Source: Protaetia brevitarsis
Taxonomy: Eukaryota > Arthropoda > Insecta > Coleoptera > Scarabaeidae
Direction: 5' to 3'
DNA: 64,000 bases
Assembly: GCA_004143645.1 (NCBI GenBank)
Contig: RXPK01000081.1
Span: 351,561 to 415,560, forward strand
The translations under genes were made by a program, and so were the position numbers. Position 1 is the stretch's first letter. Each line of letters opens with the position of its first letter. Below the pieces are notes generated by a model. That model worked only from the letters and a program-made list of their open reading frames with translations. It made no database searches and had not been told where the DNA came from. Shown piece after piece: positions 12,890 through 23,130 of the stretch.

Positions 12890-13457
12890 TTATAATATTT
12901 ATATAATATATGCTAGAACAAAATAATTATCCAAATTTTTCTTATAAACAAAATTTCCAAACAAAGAATTTTTTTTTTCTAATAAATCAACAAAAAATAT
13001 AAATAATAGTCAATCACAAAATTTATAAAAATTCCTTATGTTAAACATTTATTCCAAAAAATAAATCAAATTTTCAAACCATATAATTACAAAATTGCTT
13101 ATCAAAGCACAAACTACAAAACCAAATCTATTCAAAATTAAAATCAAAAATTGAAAAAAGCAAAACATCACACATAGTTTATAAAATAGACTACCGAAAT
13201 TGTAATGATGTATATGTTGGTGAAACCATGCAATATTTGGAAAATAAAATAAAAGGACACAAATATAATAAAAATCTTACAGGTTTAAAAAACCTGAAAT
13301 AACTCAAAATTTAAATTCAAACTTTAATTTCAACAACGAACAAAATTTAAAAACTCGTAATATACTTGAAATAATTCAAATTTATAAACATAAAAATGCA
13401 GTTAATGATAAAAACGACATACAATACTTCACAAAATTATATAACTCAATTTTATAG
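12890..13457 (+). pseudogene. Penelope-like element ORF C-terminus (GIY-YIG endonuclease)
   Basis: Three frame segments are collinear with the C-terminal part of Penelope-like element proteins: FIKIPYVKHLFQKINQIFKP (about 13023-13082); HIVYKIDYRNCNDVYVGETM (about 13171-13230), the GIY-YIG core in which VYKI and YVGET correspond to the GIY and YIG strands; and NEQNLKTRNILEIIQIYKHK...YFTKLYNSIL-stop (to 13457). Penelope proteins pair an RT with this endonuclease. The RT core is not visible upstream and at least two frameshifts separate the segments, so the copy is dead. The LTR-like inverted repeat follows 60 bp downstream. Confidence 0.75.
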
Positions 13458-13514
13458 CTAAATATAATATTTTTAAAGATCTATTTAATCACAAAATTCA
13501 AAAACAAATAATCA

Positions 13515-13790
13515 AAATTAGTAATAAGTTAAAAAATATGTTCTTTCCAATCCTTTTATTATTAAAATTATTATCGACCGGTTTCGGCTTATGCCATCCT
13601 CTGGACATAATACGTCAAAAAGAATTACAAGCTACGTCGTATATAGCAGAATGTAAATGTTTGTAATTACTTCTGCTATATATGGCGTATGTCCAGAGGA
13701 TGGCATAAGCCGAAACCGGTCGACAATAATTTTAATAATAAAAGGATTGGAAAGAACATATTTTCTAGCTTATTATTAATTTCCATAATA
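13515..13790. repeat. inverted Penelope-type LTR ends with hammerhead-like core
   Basis: Near-perfect inverted arms at about 13518-13625 and 13670-13790 include TATGTTCTTTCCAATCCTTT and CGACCGGTTTCGGCTTATGC. Read on the plus strand of the right arm, CAGAGGA (13694-13700), GGC-ATAA-GCC and CGAAACC (13711-13717) fit the order of a hammerhead core, stem II and GAAA. Two core positions differ from CUGANGA. Penelope-like LTRs are known to carry hammerhead motifs, so this supports the assignment made from the adjacent GIY-YIG segment. Confidence 0.65.
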
Positions 13791-13849
13791 CCACCAATCC
13801 AAAACTTCCAATAACTAAATAATCAAAACATCCTATTTTAATTTTTTTT

Positions 13850-14080
13850 TTATTTTATTAAAAATTTTTAAATAAAACATAATGATAAATTTAAAATCCT
13901 AGTAAACAAAACAATTTGTCATTTATTAAACAAACAAAAAATTATTTATCATTTACACTTTTTACATTTTATATTTTTATACTTGAAAAAGCTTTGAAAT
14001 AAAGTGAAACGTTGTAGTCATTGATATTCATTCCTATATTTGTGACCTAAAAACCAAGAAAAGAAGAAATTAAAAAAACA
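13850..14080 (+). repeat. single arm of the CTTGAAAAAGC repeat
   Basis: ATACTTGAAAAAGCTTTGAA followed by AAAGTGAAACGT and GACCTAAAAACCAAGAAAAG matches each arm of the palindrome at 26.8-27.3 kb. Its CTTGAA...GAAACGT layout resembles that of other Penelope-type LTRs. No coding part is attached. Confidence 0.5.
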
Positions 14081-14879
14081 TTAATGAGCCAATTCAGTGG
14101 GACACCTGTATATGTTTGCATATTTATCCTAAAATGTTGATTTTTATGTTTTTTCATAAGGTTAAAATAAATAGAATTTTTACTTTTCAATCTAGCGCAC
14201 GCGATTGTCAGGTTATTAGGTAATTAAGCGATTTACATGAATATATATTCATTTTAAAGCTCCTACTTATTTTTAATTCGTTTTCAGCATGTCTGTAACG
14301 TCAGTCCAGAAGTGTCTAGTCAAATCAATTCCACTTGTCAATGATGCATGCGTCGGCTCCGTACACGAAGAATTGAAGCCCCGGTATCTTCAGAAATAGT
14401 GTTTAGAAAAATTTGGCCATTGAATTTATGAGAGTCTTCCAGCTGAACTCGTAGAAGTCCGAATTTAGATGTCGGTAAGTGGAGTATAATATGGAACATG
14501 TCATACGGTTCTGGATAGTAAATTATTTTTCTTTGATATATACTATACCCTAAAACATCGGTCGTGAAAAATATAAGATTTACGACATCAGAATATTCCT
14601 TACTTTGTCTAAGACTTTGGCGGTTGCCAGAAACAATCGTACCTTCGTTAATTGACAACATAACTGGCCATTATACCAATTGGATTTTAGACTCTCACAG
14701 TTTGCGTTTAGCGCTTTTGGCTCAATTACGATAGTTATTCGGGCACGGATGAGGTGATATTTGGTACTTGTGCTACTAGACTTGCATACATCGATCTTTA
14801 CATGCTATACTTGTTATATATTGCGATCTGTAGGTGGTGCGCGGCTGCTTCTGATGAGTCATTCTGGAGAATAGAATAC

Positions 14880-16115
14880 GCAGTTAGCTGAATGTAATTT
14901 TCGACAAGTTAAGGATCTCTCATGATGGTCCTCAAGAGCCTCCTTATCCTGCTGTTAGTATTTAACCACTCTTACCTTCTGTCATTAAACATTGCAATTA
15001 CATCTGTACGCTGACGATCCAGTTGTAATTTTCATTTAAACCTGGGATATTGGAAGCGGAGCGTTTGATTACGAGACTACGCGAATATCGCATCTGTGTG
15101 CCATCAACTACAGATAAACGCTCTAAAACCAAATGATTTTTTTGGACCAGAATTTCGTAATGTCGATTTAACACCTATTGATTTAACGTGATGCTACAAA
15201 ATCTATCTGTGAATTGTCAAGATCTTGGTATGTGCGGATCCAACTTTGTTTTCGACAAACGCTCATCTGATAAGAAGGCGATTTTGCCCTGGAGTCTATT
15301 TTTTCCATAGAAGTTGTTGACTGTCCCGACCAGATCGTTCTCTATGTGAGACTTTGTAGTGTCCTCAGTTCAACTTGGGACCATCTATTTTTTTGTATAC
15401 AAAGCCGATAGCAAAGATAAACAGTGCAAAATAGTTGTGTCGCGATTTATTTATGGTATGCGTGGGCAAGAGGAGTTTCACGGAAGTTGAGGGACACGAA
15501 AAACGTTAAATATGTATCACACTAGAATCATTCACAGTGCTGTATTCTTCTCGAATATAATTAAATCTAGACAGCCACCCTACCTGTATAAGAAAGTCAA
15601 GTTTCAGACACCAACACTCTCGAGAAACGTAAGATACAAACATTTACTAACTATAGCCAACATAAACGGGAAATTTTTAAGCAGAGTTTTACCTACAACA
15701 TTGCTCGAATACTTAAATACTTATGTGTTGCCTCAATGAGTGTGATGATGAGCACATGCGCGTTAAAGTTACTATTGAAGCGCTCTCTTTTAGAGCTGCA
15801 GGATTAAATGAGCCTTTTCTTCTTATGTTTTCGTATTATATCTTGTTAAGAGTTAATTAATATTTTGGGTCCCTATTTTGAAATTCTCTGTTCTTTTATA
15901 TATTGAAATTTTGTCACCACACCATCCCGCACTTCTTCTTTTTTTATTTATTTATTATTTATTTTAAGTTATTTTTGTACTTAATAGGCTAAAGGAAGAA
16001 CGCCGTATACTATCCGATTTCGATAGCTTAGGCGATTTAGTCTTTTTGGCATCACTTTGTCTTTTTCTCTATTATTAGTTGTTATACTGATTTATGTATA
16101 GAGAATGCCAATAAA
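14880..16115 (+). pseudogene. LINE RT C-terminal half with 3' UTR
   Basis: Heavily mutated LINE. A remnant of the GVPQG block (DGPQEPPYPAVSI) lies near 14920, LPSVIKHC then a catalytic LYADDP in another frame near 15005, and LCAINYR then LKPN (the WxxxNxLxLNxxK block) near 15095. The best preserved part is the C-terminal 75 codons at 15512-15739, with TRIIHSAVFFSNIIKSRQPP and VRYKHLLTIANINGKFLSRV. The 3' UTR ends GAGAATGCCAATAAATATTA and runs into an (ATT)n tract, the usual tail of this type of LINE. Multiple stops and frameshifts make it inactive. Confidence 0.7.

Positions 16116-16169
<54 letters not shown>
16116..16169 (+). repeat. (ATT)n microsatellite tail
   Basis: About 18 uninterrupted ATT units directly follow AATAAAT at the end of the LINE 3' UTR. 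It is interpreted as the retrotransposon's tail, extended by slippage. Confidence 0.9.
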
Positions 16170-17205
16170 CACTTGTTTGTCGATAGAGCCACCATAATTA
16201 TGATTAACGTTCAAAGAACATCGTTGTTGTTTGGCATAGAAGTTTTCCTACTTCAGCTCGGTAATTTTCATTGTATGATGACTGCATATAAAGTGTGGCG
16301 GTCAGAGTAATTAGATAAATTTTAAATTAGTTAAAAATTGGTTTAACTGTGGCATACTTATGGAAAAATATTCTGTCCATCGTTCATATCACTTTCATTA
16401 AGCCTGTGGCCAAAGTAAATACCAGTTTACGGTAGGTGATTAAAGAGTTAATCGTTTTTGGGTAATTTACGCTTTATCACAAAGGAAAAAAAAACAAACG
16501 AAATACGCCAGTTCCTTGATAGCGCTATCAATTTCACAAATTTTATTGAATCAATTTTGACAGTAACATTCAACATTAGAGATTTTTTTTATAAATTGCC
16601 AAATCTCTCATGTACTTAATAACTGCATGATAAATATTATGTTTTCATTCAGCCTTAAGTATGTTAAAAAATCTAGTTATTCTCAATACTCACTTCAACA
16701 TTATTTCTTCTGTTGCCGATGGAAAATTCTTTAGGAACAACACCTCGATCTATCATACCATGATAGTGTGATCCTCCTAGTTAATGCTGTAGTGTCTAGT
16801 TTACCTACTAAGCCGAACCGACCATAAAATTACCATGCAAAGCGTTTATAAAACTATCTCTCTTCGACTTCTCATACAATAGATTCAAAGCGGTAGGATC
16901 CAACGCTATCCCTAGGCACACCCGCTTTCACCTCCATTTTCCCCCTTTGCTATTTGCACATATCTTTCCTTAATATACTCTGCAATGATGTTTATAAGAT
17001 ATTTGAATATCTTTCCGACATTTGCCGTGTTAGATGCGTCTTTTTGCATTATTTCTCGGGCGATGTCTGATCAAAGACATGGTTGATTAAATAAAACTCC
17101 TCATTTGAACATTTAGAGTACTTAATTGTGTACTTAATTTATCTATATAGAAAATTATTTCGGGGCCGATAGTCCTATATACGTGAATAGATATATCTAT
17201 AGGGC
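16170..17205. other. no recognised feature
   Basis: AT-rich sequence with no convincing coding segment, splice-bounded exon or repeat end. Confidence 0.4.
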
Positions 17206-17207
17206 TG

Positions 17208-17341
17208 TTCGAACATGCAGTTCGCGAACGGTTCGTGATCACGTGAACTAATCAGAACACAGATTGGAGTTCTCGCGAACTGGAATGCGTTGTCTGATTG
17301 GTTCATATGATCGTGAACCGTTCGCGAACTGCATGTTCGAA
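17208..17341. repeat. 134-bp hairpin (MITE-like)
   Basis: Outer arms TTCGAACATGCAGTTCGCGA and its complement at the right end pair over about 50 bp with few mismatches. The inner part holds several GTTC/GAAC words, including GTTCGTGATCACGTGAAC, itself nearly palindromic. It has no coding capacity and is compatible with a very short MITE. Confidence 0.65.
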
Positions 17342-17789
17342 GAAACCTTATGATTCTATTTCTTTACTATTTGTTTCCACTTTTTTTCGGTTTTTTTTGC
17401 TGTTTCTTCCCACTTCCCTATCCATTGATATCCAATATCACGTCCTGTGGTATTTGCAATTAATTCCTCTTGAAAATTATCGCAATGATCTAAGTCAAAA
17501 CTTTGGTTGGTATGTATTTCAATAACCCCATTATAAACAACAAAAGCCGCCTCTGTACCATAAGTACTAGAATGTTCATTGTACACTGGGTCTCATTGTT
17601 AATATCATGCCCTACGGAGCAGATATCGAAACTTTTTCCTTCTGGGAGTAGCTACGTTGTTGCTTCGAGTGACTTCGAGAATGTAAATATTTCCGTCCCT
17701 AAAATAACAAACACGGTTAAATTTATGACCTTTTTTTTTAAATACTTTCTTTTTACACTATGATCAGTAAGGTTTTAGTTTTACCTAAA

Positions 17790-18264
17790 TGAAATAAAGG
17801 CCTATACACACTTGATGATAGGTATTAGAATTCTTTAATTGGCGGCTTTGATTAAAAACGTTCTCCTATCAAAATCGTCTTCCATGAGCTACTGAGTTGG
17901 TATCATTTTAGAGGGATGCATTTTATTTTCCTTTAATGTTCGAATAATCAATGAACGGCTAACATCAAAGATTGTGGCTGCTTGTCGACTAGAAGTATGT
18001 TGGTTTTCTTCAAACTCATGCAAAATATCCAATTTGTTGTCGTCACTTATTGCATTAGCAGCTGCTTTTTTTTATCTGCCTTACATGTCCAAGCTCGCGA
18101 AACTGCTTTTCTATTTTACTAATTGTCCCTTAGCGTTTAGGCGACAAATTTGTAAATTTTTCATGAAATAAGAGAGCAACTTCCATTTGTGTCCGTGTGT
18201 TATCTCCATAACCAATCATCTGTGGATTAATTGTCATTTTGTGCATTTCTGTTAAATGAACCAT
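17790..18264 (-). pseudogene. mariner/Tc-like transposase N-terminus
   Basis: From ATG at 18264 the minus strand reads MVHLTEMHKMTINPQMIGYG...VALLFHEKFTN, then ISKIEKQFRELGHVR, then (after frame breaks) ENQHTSSRQAATIFDVSRSL followed by IIRTLKENKMHPSKM and DDFDRRTFLIKAAN. This is the paired helix-turn-helix DNA-binding half of a mariner-superfamily transposase, up to the point where the DDE domain should begin. The catalytic domain is missing and several stops interrupt it. It lies about 1.1 kb upstream of the first MATH-BTB exon, on the opposite strand. Confidence 0.65.
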
Positions 18265-19379
18265 TTTTCTGATATGCAGTTAACGAAATCCAAACGACTA
18301 TAACACTGACAACTAAACTGGTCATGCAGGCAAACAACAATTTGCTAAGGCCAGGCGTTTTAAACAAACAAGTAAACAAAAGTATTTACAGTTTTTTGTT
18401 TATTTGATATCAGTAGAACGGAATGGTTTTTTTGCTTTTTTACAATATCAAGAAAAAAACAGATTACTTATTAGTTTTTGAGTGTGTTGTAGCGAATTTT
18501 TGTAATCAAATAATTTTCTTTCTTTAATGTTATTTCTCGCATTTTTTTAAATTTATTATCGAATTTATTCCATTGGCTGGTACACTGTGTATGTAATCCA
18601 GCTCTACACGATTTTCTAATTTATTTTGACAAAATAATTATTTCGATGAAATATTTTGATTTGCTTTTTTGGTAATTTCTTTATTTCTAATTTGTATTAT
18701 ATTGTGTGCTGTATTCCGCATACGCTTACTAGTATAATCAGCTTGAACATAAATAAAATTATAATTTTGATATGGTTGTTAAACGTTCTATTACCATTTG
18801 CAAAACCTAATCGATTATCACTTACCCACACGTGATTGCATATATGACTTATTGGTCATTGCGGACGACAATAGCGTCAGTTACAAATCACGTGTAATTA
18901 AACCATTAAGCAAATTGTTCGTAATTCATTTGGGATACTTGACAAGAGAAGAATTGATTGTCACGTTTATTATTTTATTTGCAAACGAAAAGTTGCCATA
19001 GTATGCCTGTATAATTTAATTTAGGTCAGATAATTTTTTTTCTTTTTTTCTTTATTTAGTGTTGATAACTTGAATTTGCGAATAAAACTGCAATGTTTTC
19101 AAACATTTTGTGATAACGACCTTTCATAAGAATTTCGTCATTATTAGCATCAACCCAGTGACCTATTATTTAGAGTTTAAACATATAATCATGTGCTAAA
19201 GATTAAAATTATTTGGTCCAATTAGTTTGTTATTAACTAGTACTAATACCAACATTATTTAGTGTTTATAAACATGTGTTACCAAACAATTTCGTAGCGC
19301 TATGAGAATAGCTTTGTTTTCAAACAGAATAGGTATACATTTCCAAGATAAAAAAAATCATTCTTGTATTCTTTTACAG

Positions 19380-22300
19380 GACCGAAAGGTAAAAAAATTA
19401 CCAATCCAGTGGTGCTGTGTTTAAATTTAACTGGTTGTGAAGCGGAAAAGACAGGCCAGGCTCGAGTTAGATTTCAATTCGGCACATGGAATGCCGGCGT
19501 CAAACGGTGGGAATGTTGCGCTATATCGAACATGGTTATCTACATAGAAAATACACATGAGCTTCATTCAATCGGTTATGAAACCCTCAAAATATCTGAT
19601 AGACATCTTAGCAGTGGTAAGAATGTGTTAGAAACGGACTTATTAAAAGAAAATACTTACCATTAATTGTTTCGCAGATAAAAACGTCAACATTATGGTA
19701 AAAATCCAAATTATTCATACTGAAGAAGAGAAACACAGCCTATCCCAGGATCTAGCACGGATATTAAGCTTAGAATCTCAAAATTTCACAGATACCATTA
19801 TTGAGTCAACAGAAGACAACGATGTTAAAAGCTTTAAAGCCCACAGTTTCATGATCAGAACGCGAAGTCCAGCATTAGCCATGAGATTGTTTAAGCACAA
19901 CGATGAAAAAAATCAGGTAGCTACCATAATTCTATTAAAAAAAACAATCGTTACATTTTGATTTTATTAAAATTTTTCTTAAACCCTTTCCAACTACTTT
20001 TCCAGGACATCAACTACAAATTGGATTTGCGAGATGTGAATTACAATACGGCTCGAGAACTTTTTCGATATTTGTATTCTGATAAAGTGGACAATCCTGA
20101 ATCTCACGCTACAAAATTGCTTCCATTATCCACAAAGTTCTTTCTGCCTGGTTTAACAGCTATATGTGAACGTGCCCTGCTGGATAACCTTACGCCAAGT
20201 AACGTAGCTAATATACTTATCCTGGCTAGTGAATGTAACTGCGACAGCTTAAGAAAAGCTGCTTTGCATTACTGTGAGGAATCAGAAGAAATCAAAGGAA
20301 GCATACAAGTTGGTAAGTATTTAATTATTACCTAGAATGTGAAAGACATAATTAGGCTGGAAAGTCCAATGCATTTATTATGCTTACAATATCTAGGATA
20401 GTACTTATATTAAATTAATACTGATTAATTAAACTTTCTTCTAACAATGCAACATTAACCAATTAATTATCATTATTAGCTGTTTTTGGAGATTCTATTC
20501 TATATGTCTATCTATCCGCCAAATAGGGCATACTATAAAAGAAAAACAATACTCTTTGCAGAGTCGGCAAATTGGAATGTAGACTGCCATGCTTGCAAGG
20601 TTTCCGACAAAATTTTGGAACAATACGCCGACAGTTGCGAACCCGTTCAACAAAAAGGAAAGGATTGTGTTAATAGAAGAAACAGCTTGAGATCACACGG
20701 TTGAAATTTAACTCTCGCGCTTGCTATGTTTAAAAAGATAAAGTACGTTTCATTTAAGTTATTATCTAAATTATCCAATTCTGAAATTTTATAAATTGTA
20801 AAATAATCACAGAAAAGCAATGACTGAAAAACACTATTAAATATTTTTGTATTTTAAGAATACGTGTATAGTAGCGGATTGGTTTTTTAATTAAATCAAA
20901 CAAAAATTCGTGTTCCAAGATATTAAATAAAAAAAGGATTGGAACACGAATTTTAACGTTTGATTTAAGGCGAATCTGGACGGCCTTTTAATGAGATTCT
21001 CTTCCAGGAGATGGCGCGGGTCTTTTTCCGTTGTTTTTAGACATACCAATCAAAATATTTTAAATTTGATAAAGAGATTGTTTTGAAAACAGTATTTAAA
21101 ATTGCGCCAACGTTTTATTTTTTAAATTTTTTGTTTGGTTCTATTTGGCTTCCAAAAAGAAAAACTAAAAAAGTGGTCAAGGGCGACGGTTTAGCGGTCC
21201 TTACTAATACTAAAACATTTTTTTTCATTTCTTTCTGATAGCAAATAGCGTCCGAAAGAGGAAAATGCGTTTTCTCTTTGATGTCGTCCGCCGGGACAAC
21301 CATAACTAGGACAGTAGCACACTCGTCGAATTGAGTGCGCTACAGAAATGATACAGGTTCGAGTAATCAGATCTTTTCAAAACATTAGTTAGTCTGTCAT
21401 ATGAACTTGAATGTATAGGGTAACACTATTTCATATGGTTTTTTTAGAAAAATCAAAATTAAAATGCAAATTAATAAGATACTATCAGTAATGTTATTTG
21501 ATTTACTAGGCTACAAAGAATATTATTAATTCAGAAATACATAATTATAGCACTGATAATATAATCCGTACTATGAATCAGTAGAATCAGTGACTTATTT
21601 TGTAAATTGAGTAACTGCTGTTTTCCGAAAACTGAATTATCTGGAGGTATGCACAAATGTGAAGAGCATTTGTAGAACACGTGATTGCAGGAATAAACCT
21701 CAAGCGATAGTCAGATCGAAAAGAAAGATACCTCTTGTCTTTTTGAATGGTATGAATTGTTTGCCTTCTATATTACATGTGCCCAAAATCAATTGCTAAG
21801 ATTATCTAGAGTACTCGCTACGTTTCATTGAGTGTTATTCTATACCTGTATCTATGATTTCACAATACAACTTCCTATAGGGTAACTGGAGTCAGGGTGC
21901 CACACACTGTCATAAACATACAAACCTCACTCAACACACACACTGAAGAATATTTACTTTCTTACAAGTAACAAACCGCATTATCTAAAAATGGATAAAA
22001 GATACTCGTCAAAAGGTGAAAGCATCTTCGTATCAGCGCGAAAAGAAAAAAGGCTTCTTCTAAGATTTAATATTCTATTGTACAAAATGTAAGTTCCATA
22101 TCTACTTACCTAGACATTTTATTACTTTGTCATTGCGTATTTCAGTGCGCCAAAATCCAAAAATAATTCTAGGGCGGTCAATATAAATGACTATGATACA
22201 AGGTATGTAATCTAAGCAGATATAAAAGAAATTGTAATTTATAGGAACATTTTACCCAGTCAAAAAAATGGCTGTATGCATTTTTTTTATTTGCATTTTA

Positions 22301-23130
22301 TTGATGTTCTGTTTCGTAATACAATTGGCATCAAGGAAATTATTGAACTGGTTTAGTATTTATAATTATGACTCGTTAATAAAAAGTAGATACATTATCT
22401 ATTATTAATATTTACACATTTTAAGAATTTCCCACTTATTTAAAACATAGGTAGGAAGTAGGTTGGGTTGTGCAAAATACACAAAAAGACAGAACTGAAA
22501 GCAGAATTGAATATCCTTATATTGATGCCTTAGGTGATACCATAGCAGACGATCTGTACGTAGATACGTCCTCAAAACAAACATCGGTCTGTGCGTTAGG
22601 TTACGATAGAAGCCGGTGGCCTGTCGGCATTTGATGGAAAAATGAATATTTCTATTTCGGGCGTTATTATTAGTCCAAATTCAAAAATTAAAAAAGTTTT
22701 GTCATTAAGACATTGGTCTTCACATGCGCCGTTGAGCCGATTTTAGAAATTGTTTTTAATAACAAACTTACAACATTTAAAAATTTAAATACATAGAAAA
22801 TGAAAAAATTGAAACGTTGGCGCAAATTCAAACATTATTTTAAGACAAATACAGTTTAAAATTTCAAAATCGGTCGTACCGTTTTCCCAAAAAGCGCGGA
22901 ATACTTTTCCGATATATCTCTGTCGCACACTTGGACGTCCAGATTCGCCTTAATTCAATTTCAATATTAAGAATACGTGTTCGCCAATTCATATAATCTC
23001 CTTATTTCCAGGAAAGTCTCTTGCTTGGCGTGTCATGGAGATGGTAAACCCAGATCTGTTTCTCGAAGCTTGCGAAAGTTTAGGAAGTTCATCCAGTAAT
23101 TTGTCGAGTGCCAGCTCAAGTAGCGATTAG
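19380..23130 (+). CDS. MATH-BTB-BACK (SPOP-like) protein, 5' end not found
   Basis: Probably a substrate adaptor for a Cullin-3 ubiquitin ligase: MATH binds substrate, BTB binds Cul3. Five coding exons are visible: 19380-19616, 19678-19916, 20006-20312 and 23012-23130, plus the alternative 20562-20704. All introns are GT-AG (donors GTG|GTAAGA, CAG|GTAGCT, TTG|GTAAGT; acceptors TTTTACAG, TTCGCAG, TTTTCCAG, ATTTCCAG) and phases agree. Exon 1 gives the second half of a MATH domain (GPKGKKITNPVVLCLNLTGC...ARVRFQFGTWNA). Exons 2-3 give BTB (ESQNFTDTIIEST, KSFKAHSFMIRTRSPALAMR, ELFRYLYSDKVDN) and the start of BACK (LTPSNVANILILASECNCDS). The last exon gives WRVMEMVNPDLFLEACESLG and a Ser-rich end, with TAG at 23128. 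The first MATH exon(s) and the start codon should lie to the left but were not identified. The final 2.7-kb intron hosts a transposon. Confidence 0.85.
20562..20704 (+). CDS. alternative last exon of the MATH-BTB gene
   Basis: The acceptor ACTCTTTGCAG| at 20561 opens a frame that joins in phase 1 to the exon ending at 20312. It reads ESANWNVDCHACKVSDKILE...RNSLRSHG and stops at TGA 20704. The exon-initial S-x-x-W resembles the SLAW at the start of the distal exon (23012), so the two may be mutually exclusive ends of the BACK region. The three added cysteines have no counterpart in the distal exon. It could instead be an intronic open frame. Confidence 0.4.
20969..22949. mobile_element. TTAA-flanked DNA element, 1981 bp, in BTB intron
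   Basis: Terminal inverted repeats GGCGAATCTGGACG and CGTCCAGATTCGCC are each bordered by TTAA (20965-20968 and 22950-22953). Similarity continues inward, for example TTGCGCCAACGTTTTATTTT at 21100 against its complement near 22815. A TTAA target is used by piggyBac-like and Sola3-like elements. No transposase of either was recognised. A larger direct repeat TTAAGAATACGTGT flanks the whole block (about 20855 and 22965). It is inserted in the last intron of the MATH-BTB gene. Confidence 0.65.
21991..22634 (+). CDS. cryptic three-exon ORF (98 aa) inside the TTAA element
   Basis: Exon 1 is 21991-22088 (MDKRYSSKGESIFVSARKEK...), exon 2 is 22146-22202 (APKSKNNSRAVNINDYDTR) and exon 3 is 22493-22634 (TESRIEYPYIDALGDTIADD...SRWPVGI-stop). 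Donors AAT|GTAAGT and AAG|GTATGT are strong. Acceptor GTATTTCAG| is good, while the exon 3 acceptor AAAAGACAG| has a poor pyrimidine tract. Phases fit, giving 297 nt in total. No domain is recognised. The N-terminus is basic and exon 3 is acidic. It may be a cargo or accessory ORF of the element, a remnant of its transposase, or coincidence. Confidence 0.35.

Noticed and set aside
14338..14661. 107-codon minus-strand open frame
   Set aside because: No recognisable motif, no splice partner and no upstream promoter or neighbouring exon. It lies between decayed retroelements. Kept out as an unsupported gene, though it could be part of an unrecognised transposon.
17356..17586. Minus-strand frame ending in a Lys-rich WKQIVKK-like tail, faintly reminiscent of Myb/SANT-like domains
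   Set aside because: Too short and without the regular tryptophan spacing; context is transposon remnants.
18798..19001. Candidate 5' exon of the MATH-BTB gene
   Set aside because: The frame does not resemble the first half of a MATH domain and no phase-1 donor was found at its end.
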